26,941 bases of DNA from JBECKQ01 sp040235375 (GTDB taxonomy: Bacteria; Planctomycetota; Phycisphaerae; UBA1845): NCBI GenBank assembly GCA_040235375.1, contig JBECKQ010000170.1, forward strand, positions 1-26,941. Reading direction: 5' to 3'. The notes beneath the pieces were generated by a model. The model searched no databases. It saw only the letters and a list, made by a program, of their open reading frames with translations, and was not told the origin of the DNA. Positions 7,732 to 14,508 of this stretch are shown in pieces; positions within the stretch are counted from its first letter, which is position 1, and each line of letters starts with the position of its first letter. Made by a program: the position numbers and the translations under genes.

Positions 7732-7761
7732 ATGGGGGCGGAGCAATCGCTCCGCCCCCAT
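7732..7761. terminator. Perfect 13-bp hairpin between convergent genes
   Basis: ATGGGGGCGGAGC (7732-7744) and its exact reverse complement (7749-7761) flank a four-base AATC loop. It sits between the ends of the radical SAM gene (plus) and the small secreted protein gene (minus), where a bidirectional terminator is expected. No T-run follows on either strand, so it could instead be a GC-rich transcript-end or repeat element. Confidence 0.45.
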
Positions 7762-7793
7762 CTGCCGATCGTTTCCAGCCGTACAACGCCGCC

Positions 7794-8123
7794 TCACGGG
7801 TTCTCGCGACCGGGCGGGAGCAGCGGACACAGAAGGTAGTCAAACCCGCCCTCGTCGTTGGGAGCCATCCACCGGCCGCCGAGGTAGCCGGGATCGCCTG
7901 GCCCGAACTCAGTCTCGCCGTTCACCAGAAGCTGGAACGGCCCGTTCGGCGGGAGTTCTTCGACGGTCACGAACGTGTCGTAGTAAAGCCCCTGGCTGGT
8001 CACGTAGACCGTCCCCAACGCGCCGTTGCCGCGACCTGCCAGCGAATCCGTCGCGGTCAGACTGATGACCGCAATCGTCGCCAGCGCCACAATTGAAAAG
8101 CACAATCCCAGTCTTCGTTTCAT
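7794..8123 (-). CDS. Small secreted protein of unknown function
   Basis: The 109-residue product starts at ATG 8123, seven bases after AAGGAGA; an upstream in-frame start at 8159 would add 12 residues and break the signal peptide layout. Residues 1-28 form a signal peptide (MKRR, then a hydrophobic core, then DSLAG). The mature part is short, acidic and aromatic, with TVYVTSQGLYYDTFVTVEEL, then EFGPGDPGYLGGRW and a C-terminal LLCPLLPPGRENP. I recognise no named domain. The strong ribosome binding site and clean signal peptide make it a real gene despite its size. It is probably periplasmic or surface-exposed. Confidence 0.7.
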   Translation of the reverse strand: MKRRLGLCFSIVALATIAVISLTATDSLAGRGNGALGTVYVTSQGLYYDTFVTVEELPPNGPFQLLVNGETEFGPGDPGYLGGRWMAPNDEGGFDYLLCPLLPPGRENP

Positions 8124-8470
8124 TCCAAGTCTCCTTGTTTCCATTCCCGTTGCAGACAAAACACCTCTCTCCGCACGGCCGGGAAGGCCGCCTCGGAAAA
8201 CAACTCGTCGCCAAGCAAGTCATTAGTCGGGCGAGAACGGTAAACCTGACAGTGGAAAATCTGCGGCAGGACTCGGCTCGAACAGCAAGGGAAAACGCTC
8301 GTCAGGGATCGCTCGCACCGCGCATAGCCCACATCTGATGCGCTGCGGTACACTGTGCTCCTGATCGGCGCGATCGAGCAGGCGGCAGGGCCGTAACGTG
8401 AGCCGCAATCAACCGCGAGGATCGAACGCCGCCTTTGTCTCGGATGCAGCAACAAGGAGGTGCCGGAAAC
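8124..8470. other. Intergenic region between divergent genes
   Basis: About 350 bases separate the minus-strand small secreted protein from the plus-strand MaoC-like gene. Both should have their promoters here, but I see no convincing -35/-10 pair. No frame in it has motifs. The last bases (8454-8460, AAGGAGG) are the ribosome binding site of the MaoC-like gene. Confidence 0.5.
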
Positions 8471-8968
8471 ATGTGTCATGACGCGCCTTCGGGCAACAAT
8501 GTGGAGGGCCTGACATTCGAGGATGTCAACGTGGGCGACGAGTATGTCACGGCCGTCCGATCAATCAGCGCAGCAGAAATGAACCGGTTTGCCGCAGAGT
8601 TTGACCCGCAGCCCATTCACCTGGACGCCGAGGCGGCAAGGCACGGGTTCTTCGGCGAGATCGTCGGCAGCGGCTGGCACGCGGCCGTTCTGACCATGCG
8701 GCTCATGGTCGACGCGCGGCCGTTCGGCGGCACGCCGTTCATCGGCGTTCGCGTTGATGGGATGCGCTTCAAGAAGCCGTTCCGCCCCGGCGACGAGATT
8801 CAGGTGAAGGCCAAGGTTACCGGCAAGCGCGACGCGCGGAGCCCGACCCACGGCTACCTAGCCATGCACGTCACCACGCACCTCGGCGATGGCTCGATAC
8901 TCATGATGCAGGATTGGTTGATTCTGCTGCCGCGCCCCGCGGAGAATCCACCGGCTTCAAAAGCGTGA
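8471..8968 (+). CDS. MaoC-family dehydratase (hot-dog hydratase)
   Basis: The 165-residue protein is a single hot-dog domain of the MaoC/R-specific enoyl-CoA hydratase type. The hydratase-2 catalytic motif is intact: FAAEFDPQPIHLD with Asp45 and His50, followed by FFGEIVGSGWHAA (60-72). These enzymes hydrate trans-2-enoyl-CoA or dehydrate the 3-hydroxyacyl form in fatty acid or polyhydroxyalkanoate metabolism; the actual substrate cannot be read from the sequence. I chose ATG 8471 because AAGGAGG lies ten bases upstream; an earlier in-frame start at 8435 lacks one. It appears monocistronic, with no beta-oxidation partners beside it. Confidence 0.85.
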   Translation: MCHDAPSGNNVEGLTFEDVNVGDEYVTAVRSISAAEMNRFAAEFDPQPIHLDAEAARHGFFGEIVGSGWHAAVLTMRLMVDARPFGGTPFIGVRVDGMRFKKPFRPGDEIQVKAKVTGKRDARSPTHGYLAMHVTTHLGDGSILMMQDWLILLPRPAENPPASKA

Positions 8969-9001
8969 GAATGTCGCGGGCGAGATGTGCGTAGGTGGCA
9001 A

Positions 9002-9499
9002 TCAGTCTCCGCCCTGGAACGCCAGGTCGCGCCGGGCGGCGACGATCGAAATCGTGAAGCCGGCCACTACGTCCAGGAAAGAAATCAACCCGAGCACCAG
9101 GAAGGTGGACGTACCACAGCCGGGTACGACGATGAACTCGATCAGGTAGACGCCGGCCACAAGCAGCGACAGCACGTGGTCCGGCACGGAGCCGGTACTC
9201 GTGCGCGTGGCCTTGAGCATCTCGAAGTACAACGTGATCACGGCGATGGCGACGAGCAGATGGCCAAGCGACATCGCCCACGAAGCGCCCGAGGGGAGAT
9301 TCAGCGCAAAGGCCCGCGCACTCATTCGGACCTCCATGTCACCGCCGCCCACCAGCAGCAGGTTGTAGATGGCGAGCATTACGCCCGGCAGCGGAATGAC
9401 GCGCAGCGTCTTCCACATCCAACTGTGTCTGTGGTGCGTGCCGCTTCTCTTCGCCGCTGCTGCGGCAGGCACCTTCTCCAGATTCAGTTGATCACTCAT
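9002..9499 (-). CDS. Four-helix integral membrane protein, uncharacterised
   Basis: The 165-residue protein has hydrophobic segments at about 35-52, 74-94, 107-126 and 130-154. A charged, alanine-rich N-terminus precedes them and a short basic tail, VAARRDLAFQGGD, follows. A PGCGTSTFLVLGLISFLDVVAG stretch spanning the third and fourth helices has small residues and a buried aspartate, and looks conserved. No enzyme or transport motif is visible. Start choice is uncertain: ATG 9499 and ATG 9508 are three codons apart and neither has a clear ribosome binding site. The gene converges on the MaoC-like gene with 33 bases between the stops. Confidence 0.7.
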   Translation of the reverse strand: MSDQLNLEKVPAAAAAKRSGTHHRHSWMWKTLRVIPLPGVMLAIYNLLLVGGGDMEVRMSARAFALNLPSGASWAMSLGHLLVAIAVITLYFEMLKATRTSTGSVPDHVLSLLVAGVYLIEFIVVPGCGTSTFLVLGLISFLDVVAGFTISIVAARRDLAFQGGD

Positions 9500-9566
9500 A
9501 TCGACCATTTCACTGACGCACCCGCCGCAAGTCAATCACTATTGGCCGCGACCCTCCGCCAGTCAC

Positions 9567-9591
9567 CGACCTCTGACTTTCGACCTCTGAC
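9567..9591. repeat. Short direct repeat in an intergenic gap
   Basis: CGACCTCTGAC occurs at 9567-9577 and again at 9581-9591, three bases apart. It lies in the 150-base gap upstream of the four-helix membrane protein gene, after the end of mscL. It could be a small regulator site, or a decayed repeat; nothing else supports a function. Confidence 0.3.
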
Positions 9592-9688
9592 ACGCGGACG
9601 CGTGCCACTGCTCTTTGAGTGGGGATGGGCCTCTGCCATCGTTCTTCCCGCCGCCGCACAGCGCCTTCTGACCGCGGAACTCTGACTT

Positions 9689-10147
9689 CTACCCCGTCCG
9701 CGGCTTCAGCAGATCGCGGATCTCCGTAAGAAGCTCCTCCTCTTTGGTCGGAACGATCGAGGCCGGCGCCGGTATCGCCTGGTGGCGGGCCTTCAGCACC
9801 CAGCCCAGGAACTTCTTGATGAAGATGAACAGCGCCAGCGCCACGGCCAGAAAGTACACAACGTCGGAGAGGAACAGCCCGTAGTGCATCTGCTGACCGC
9901 CGATCGCCAACGTCCACTTGGCGTAGCGCTCGTTTCCGGGCACGATCAGCCCGAGCAGGGGCATGAAGACGTTGTCCACCAGCGAACTGACGAGCTTCCC
10001 GAACGCCGCCCCGATGACCACGCCGACGGCCAAGTCGATCACGTTGCCTTTCAGGGCGAAGTGCTTGAACTCATCGAGCAGCGTGTAGGCTCTTTTCGCC
10101 GGATCGAATCTACCGGCGGTATCGCTTGGAGTCATGCGCAGTCTCAT
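9689..10147 (-). CDS. mscL: Large-conductance mechanosensitive channel MscL
   Basis: The 152-residue protein matches MscL through its length. The N-terminal amphipathic helix and first membrane span read LLDEFKHFALKGNVIDLAVG and then VVIGAAFGKLVSSLVDNVFMPLLG. A periplasmic loop follows, then the second span (YFLAVALALFIFIKKF), and the cytoplasmic bundle ends TKEEELLTEIRDLLKPRTG. The channel opens under membrane tension to release solutes during osmotic downshock. The N-terminus is about 20 residues longer than usual (MRLRMTPSDTAGRFDPAKRA), so the true start could be internal, though no downstream Met precedes the conserved helix. The start at 10147 follows a run of G rather than a clean ribosome binding site. 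Confidence 0.95.
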   Translation of the reverse strand: MRLRMTPSDTAGRFDPAKRAYTLLDEFKHFALKGNVIDLAVGVVIGAAFGKLVSSLVDNVFMPLLGLIVPGNERYAKWTLAIGGQQMHYGLFLSDVVYFLAVALALFIFIKKFLGWVLKARHQAIPAPASIVPTKEEELLTEIRDLLKPRTG

Positions 10148-10287
10148 GGCCCCCCAAGCCGTTACTAAACCAACGTGCGCAACGAAACGCCGCTAGCATA
10201 TCGCAGACATCCGCTCCCTCACGGCCGCCGCTCTGATTGCGGCGCGCGGTCGCACACGGTCGCTTAGGATGATCGTCCCTCCACCGG

Positions 10288-11658
10288 TCACTTTCTCCGC
10301 CGTGACCCGCGCGGGCGCAGGCTGTCCCCACCCGTCTCTTCATCCTCGCGACGCGGCCGGAAGACCAGGCGGATCGGCACCTCCTCGAATGGCAGCGACC
10401 GCTGCATGCAGTTCAGCAGGTACCGCTCGTATTCCTTGCGAATCAGCGAAGGGTGATTGACGAAGAGCACGATCGTCGGCGGCTGGACGGCCACCTGCGT
10501 CGCGTAATAGATCTTCGGCGGCTTGCGGCCGCGCTTCACCGACGGGCCGCGGCCGGCCAGCGCCTTGTCCAGCGCCTGGTTCAGCCGGCCGGTGCTCACC
10601 CGCGTCCGCGCCTGATTGAACAGCGACCACGCCGTGTCGATCACTGCGTCGACGTTGTGCCCGTCCTTCGCCGAGGTGAAGACGATCGGCGCATAGTCCA
10701 TGCCGCGCAGCGTCTTCGTCAGGTAGTCCTCGTACTGCTCGGTCGCCGCCCGGCCGTGGGCCAGGTCCCACTTGTTCACGACCAGCACGCACGGCTTCAT
10801 CTCGTCGGCGACGAACCGGGCCAGCTTCTTGTCGACCGTGCTGATTTCCACCGTCGAGTCGATGAACAGCACGCACACATCTGCCCGGCGGATCGAGCGC
10901 AGCACGCGCGTGTAGCCGAAGAACTCGACCGGCTCGCCCCACTTGCTCTTTTTCTTGACCCCCGCGGTGTCGATCGCGATGAACGCCCGGCCATCCATCT
11001 CGAAGCGCAGGTCGATCGCATCGCGCGTCGTGCCCGGCGTCTCGCTGACGATCACGTGCTCCTCGCCCGCCAGGGCGTTGATGAACGTGCTCTTGCCCGT
11101 GTTCTGCCGGCCGATGACGGCCACCTTCATCAGCGGCTCGGCCGGCGCCTCGCCCGCCAGCTCCCGCACGCGCTCGACGATTGCGTCCAGCAGATCGGCC
11201 CGCCCGCGATGATGCAGCGCGGAGACGAGCATCGGCTCGCCATAGCCGAGCCCGCTGAACTCGGCGGCAGCCGGCACGCGCGACTCGTCATCCACCTTGT
11301 TCACCACGAGCACGACGCGGTCCGCATGCGGCCGAAGCATCCGCGCCACGTCCTCATCCAACGGCACGGGGCCGGTCGCGGCATCCACGACGAACAGCAC
11401 GAGCTGCGCCCGCTGAACGGCGAACGCGATCTGCCTTTCGACGTGCTCGCCGAGGTCGTCGCGATCGACGATGCCGTATCCACCGGTATCGACCAGCTCG
11501 AAGTACACGTCGCCCGCTTCGCAGACGGTGCTCACGCGGTCGCGCGTCACGCCCGGCGTCGGCTCGACGATGCTGACGAGCTTGCGCGCCAGGCTGTTGA
11601 GCAGCGAGCTCTTGCCCACGTTGGGCCGTCCCACGATTGCCACTACCGGTAGTGCCAT
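10288..11658 (-). CDS. der: Ribosome biogenesis GTPase Der (EngA)
   Basis: The 456-residue protein has two consecutive GTPase domains and a C-terminal KH-like domain, the arrangement unique to Der. Domain 1: P-loop GRPNVGKS (10-17), TPGVTRD (34-40), DTGG (57-60), NKVD (120-123). Domain 2: P-loop GRQNTGKS (183-190), TPGTTRD (207-213), DTAG (230-233) and an NKWD motif. It assists 50S subunit assembly in the cytoplasm. I chose ATG 11658, which places MALPVVAIVGRPN at the N-terminus as in other Der proteins; the open frame extends 62 codons further but overlaps the upstream gene. The upstream glycosyltransferase gene ends 38 bases away, so the two may be cotranscribed. Confidence 0.96.
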   Translation of the reverse strand: MALPVVAIVGRPNVGKSSLLNSLARKLVSIVEPTPGVTRDRVSTVCEAGDVYFELVDTGGYGIVDRDDLGEHVERQIAFAVQRAQLVLFVVDAATGPVPLDEDVARMLRPHADRVVLVVNKVDDESRVPAAAEFSGLGYGEPMLVSALHHRGRADLLDAIVERVRELAGEAPAEPLMKVAVIGRQNTGKSTFINALAGEEHVIVSETPGTTRDAIDLRFEMDGRAFIAIDTAGVKKKSKWGEPVEFFGYTRVLRSIRRADVCVLFIDSTVEISTVDKKLARFVADEMKPCVLVVNKWDLAHGRAATEQYEDYLTKTLRGMDYAPIVFTSAKDGHNVDAVIDTAWSLFNQARTRVSTGRLNQALDKALAGRGPSVKRGRKPPKIYYATQVAVQPPTIVLFVNHPSLIRKEYERYLLNCMQRSLPFEEVPIRLVFRPRREDEETGGDSLRPRGSRRRK

Positions 11659-11696
11659 GCTGTCTGCCCGCTGTCCGGCCCCATTCGCGGTAAGCG

Positions 11697-13310
11697 CTAC
11701 TTGCCCGCGTTCAGCGCCCGCCGGCGTGCCAGGGCGTTGAGGCGCATGTGATCCTTGGCGTTGTCGTTGCGATCGATCGTCTGCTGGTCGATGCTGTGAT
11801 CGGTTCCGCCGGAATGGCGGATAACTTCGTAGATGGGCTCCCACACGCGGCCGATCGTGTAACGCTCGCTAATGCGCAGGACGAGGTCGTAGTCTTCGCC
11901 GTAGTTGCGGCAGTGCGGATCGTCGTTGACGCCGAACCAGCCGGCGTCGGCGATTGCCTTGATGTGCGCGGCCCGCGGCGCGCCGGCGCCGTTGATCCGC
12001 AGCAGGTTGTTGCGCCCGTTGTCGGCTGTCCACTCGTCGTGCGCCACCACCGGTATCTGCGTATTCCGCTCGATCTCGCCGGTGGTTTCGTTCAGGTTCC
12101 AAACCTCGTACGAGCCAATGACCATGCCGATCGTCGGAGCGGAATCGAAGACGGCCACGAGCTTGGCAACGGCATCCGGCTTCAGCCGGTCGTCGGAGTC
12201 GAGCTGCACATAGAGCTTGCCGGCCGCCGCGGCGATGCCGGAATTCAAACACAATCCAAGGTTGTTCACGTCCACGACGATCATCCGCACGGGCGGTTTG
12301 GCGGCGTCGTACAGGTCACCACCTTCGAGATATCTGCGCACGGCTGCAACGGTCGGGTCGCTGTCACCGCCATTGATCACGACGATCACCTCGACCTGTG
12401 GCACGGTCTGGCGCTGCACGCTTTCGATCGCCCGCCCGATGAATTTCGGCCGGTTGTTCACCGGGATGACGACGCTGGCCACGCAGTCGGCGAAGCGGCG
12501 CTCCTCCTCGGGCGTGTAGCTGACGCGGCGCACATGCGCGCCGGGCGTGAGATAGGCACCCGTTCGCTGGAGGTGCTCGGTCAGCACGCTCTCCATTTCC
12601 TTCTGGGCGGCCTTGTCCGCGAGCAGATACGCAAAGACGTTGTGGTCGGTCCCTGGCGCCTTCACGGAATACAACGAGCCGGCGTAGCGGTTCGCGACGT
12701 GGATGCACGAGCCGCGCTCACTCACCTTCAGTCGCAGGTCGTACAGGTCGGCCGGCCCCAGACGCTCGTCCAGACCGCCGACCGCGCGGAGCATGCTTGC
12801 CGGGTGGAGGATGACCGCTCCGAAGTCCGTGGAGTCGCGCAGGCGGCCCTCGTGCCAATCGAGAAGGTGCACGTCGCGCGCGTGGCCGACCACGTCGATC
12901 CGCTCGTAATCCGCGTAGACCATCCCGGCCTGCGGATGCCGCGCCGCCGCCATTACCATCGTCCGGGCCGCCGACCGCTTCAGCACGACCTGCGCCGCAT
13001 CGTTACTGACGAGCAGCACGTAGTCCCCGGTGGCCGCGCGGATGGCGGCGTTGTACATCACCGCGCGGCTCTTGAAACTGCCCGGAACATGGCGGAGGTT
13101 CTCGGCGGTTTGCACGTCGTCCGGCAGGTAATCCGGGGCGGCGCCGTCGCCGCGATCGTCCGTGACGATCACCTCGACCCGCCCCACGTCGGCGTAGTCC
13201 TGCTCCAGTGCCGACCTGACGCTCGCGATGAAATCGCTGCGTTCGTACGGCAGCCGCTCGCTATAGCCCAAAACGATCGTTACGCTCTTGTGTTGAAATT
13301 CCGCTGGCAT
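11697..13310 (-). CDS. Two-domain family 2 glycosyltransferase
   Basis: The 537-residue protein contains two GT-A (GT2-like) domains. Domain 1 (about 8-230) has VEVIVTDDRGDG (45-56) and an LLVSNDA strand (99-105) where the usual DxD is replaced by SND. Domain 2 (about 277-510) is more typical: SVVIPVNNRPKFIGRAIESV, then VIVVINGGDSDPT (308-320) and the metal-binding LDSDDR (370-375). A GEDYDLVLRISE segment near the end is the acceptor-side acidic motif. Such enzymes add sugars from nucleotide donors to polysaccharides, lipids or proteins. No signal peptide or membrane span is seen, so it acts in the cytoplasm. Domain 1 looks degraded and may be non-catalytic. The start at 13310 is 47 bases from a divergent gene. 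Confidence 0.85.
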   Translation of the reverse strand: MPAEFQHKSVTIVLGYSERLPYERSDFIASVRSALEQDYADVGRVEVIVTDDRGDGAAPDYLPDDVQTAENLRHVPGSFKSRAVMYNAAIRAATGDYVLLVSNDAAQVVLKRSAARTMVMAAARHPQAGMVYADYERIDVVGHARDVHLLDWHEGRLRDSTDFGAVILHPASMLRAVGGLDERLGPADLYDLRLKVSERGSCIHVANRYAGSLYSVKAPGTDHNVFAYLLADKAAQKEMESVLTEHLQRTGAYLTPGAHVRRVSYTPEEERRFADCVASVVIPVNNRPKFIGRAIESVQRQTVPQVEVIVVINGGDSDPTVAAVRRYLEGGDLYDAAKPPVRMIVVDVNNLGLCLNSGIAAAAGKLYVQLDSDDRLKPDAVAKLVAVFDSAPTIGMVIGSYEVWNLNETTGEIERNTQIPVVAHDEWTADNGRNNLLRINGAGAPRAAHIKAIADAGWFGVNDDPHCRNYGEDYDLVLRISERYTIGRVWEPIYEVIRHSGGTDHSIDQQTIDRNDNAKDHMRLNALARRRALNAGK

Positions 13311-13357
13311 CGCGGCATTGTACGTGCCGCGTCCGGTGAATCAATTGGAGGTTGCGA

Positions 13358-14317
13358 ATGGCCAATCCCCCCACGAACGTGCGTGTCCGCCCGGTTGATC
13401 GCGGCGCGCTGCCTGAACTCTACGACATCGCCGCGGGCGCCCTTACGCTCGATCGCTTCAGCGCCGAACTGCTCGCCGAGAAGCTCTTCGAGAACCCGCG
13501 CCCCGGGCGCGAGGAATACGCCGTCTACCTCGCCGAGGTCGAACACCGCCCCGTCGGCATGATGCAGAGCATTGTGCGGCGAGGCGATGCCCGTGCGTGG
13601 ATGGGCGTGTTCGCAGTCTCGGCCGCATATCGCCGCCAGGGCGTGGCGAGTCGCCTTTTCGAAACGGTCAGCAGCGAGTGGGCCGCAGCCGGCGTTGAGT
13701 CCGCCGAGGCGATGGCGGTGCCGGGCAATTATCTTCTGCCGGGCATCGACCCTCGATACACCGAGGCACTCTGCCTTCTCGAGCGGCATGGTTTCGAGCG
13801 ATTCAAGGACTGCGCCAACATGGTCGCGGACCTGCACAAGGAGTTCGATACGGGGCCCGACGAAGAGCGGCTCGCCGGCCTCGGGATCGACGTCAAGCGC
13901 GCCGGCCCGTCGGACCACGCGCTGTTGAAGGAGTTCTTCGACCGCGACTTTGGCGAGGACTGGCTTGTCGAAGCCGATCTTGCCATGCGCAACGATCCGC
14001 CCGCGCTGCACATTGCTCTGAAGAACGGTCACATCATCGCCTTCAGCGCCCACTCGGGTCAGAATCGCGAGTGGGGATTCTTCGGCCCGATGGGCACCAC
14101 TCCCGCATCACGTGGCACGGGCGTCGGCCGAGTGCTGTTGTGGCATTGCCTCAACGACCTGCGCCGTGCGGGCCACAGAACGTCACTGATCCCCTGGGTC
14201 GGCCCGATCGGCTTCTACTCGCGCTACGTGTCAGCCCGGGTCACGCGCGTCTTCTGGCGATATCGCCTCGATCTCCGACGTGGCGCGAGTGAGAATCCGC
14301 CGTCAGCAAGGGGATAA
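13358..14317 (+). CDS. Tandem GNAT-family N-acetyltransferase
   Basis: The 319-residue protein has two GNAT modules. The first (about 8-165) shows the acetyl-CoA-binding motif A in full: VSAAYRRQGVASRLFE (87-102). The second (about 167-310) has a related segment, PASRGTGVGRVLLWHCLNDL. Substrates of such enzymes range from antibiotics to ribosomal proteins and amines and cannot be predicted here. I chose ATG 13358, supported by GGAGG seven bases upstream; the in-frame TTG at 13352 is less likely. It is divergent from the glycosyltransferase gene with only 47 bases between starts, so the promoters must overlap. Confidence 0.85.
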   Translation: MANPPTNVRVRPVDRGALPELYDIAAGALTLDRFSAELLAEKLFENPRPGREEYAVYLAEVEHRPVGMMQSIVRRGDARAWMGVFAVSAAYRRQGVASRLFETVSSEWAAAGVESAEAMAVPGNYLLPGIDPRYTEALCLLERHGFERFKDCANMVADLHKEFDTGPDEERLAGLGIDVKRAGPSDHALLKEFFDRDFGEDWLVEADLAMRNDPPALHIALKNGHIIAFSAHSGQNREWGFFGPMGTTPASRGTGVGRVLLWHCLNDLRRAGHRTSLIPWVGPIGFYSRYVSARVTRVFWRYRLDLRRGASENPPSARG

Positions 14318-14381
14318 GACCTGCGGCGCAGCGCCTGAAGGTCTGAGAATAACCCACCTGACCGGCCGCCGAACGTAAAGA

Positions 14382-14410
14382 TTGATGTACGCGGTCTGAA
14401 TCGATAGACT
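14382..14410 (+). promoter_or_regulatory. Candidate promoter of the NAGPA-domain gene
   Basis: TTGATG (14382-14387) and TAGACT (14405-14410) are 17 bases apart in an AT-richer stretch. The expected transcript would carry a leader of about 90 nt before ATG 14509. Both boxes are near-consensus; no experimental support. Confidence 0.4.
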
Positions 14411-14508
14411 GGTTTCCCGCAGTGCGTCCGCTAATGCGCGGTCGCGTCACGCACAGGGGACCCGACAAACCCACTACGCACGCCGTACCGGTGCAGGAGG
14501 GAAACGCG

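Noticed and set aside
7379..8065. 228-codon plus-strand frame joining the end of the radical SAM gene and the small secreted gene
   Set aside because: Starts inside the radical SAM gene in another frame, crosses the hairpin and is Arg/Pro/Ser-rich without motifs.
10453..11652. 399-codon plus-strand frame
   Set aside because: Exactly antisense to der, histidine- and arginine-rich and without motifs; a typical high-GC shadow.
11748..13562. 604-codon plus-strand frame
   Set aside because: Antisense to the glycosyltransferase; very rich in Val, Asp, His and Arg, and it runs into the GNAT gene in another frame.
9689..14317. CRISPR or other repeat array in the middle region
   Set aside because: No regularly spaced direct repeats are seen; the only direct repeat noted nearby is a pair of 11-base copies just before mscL.
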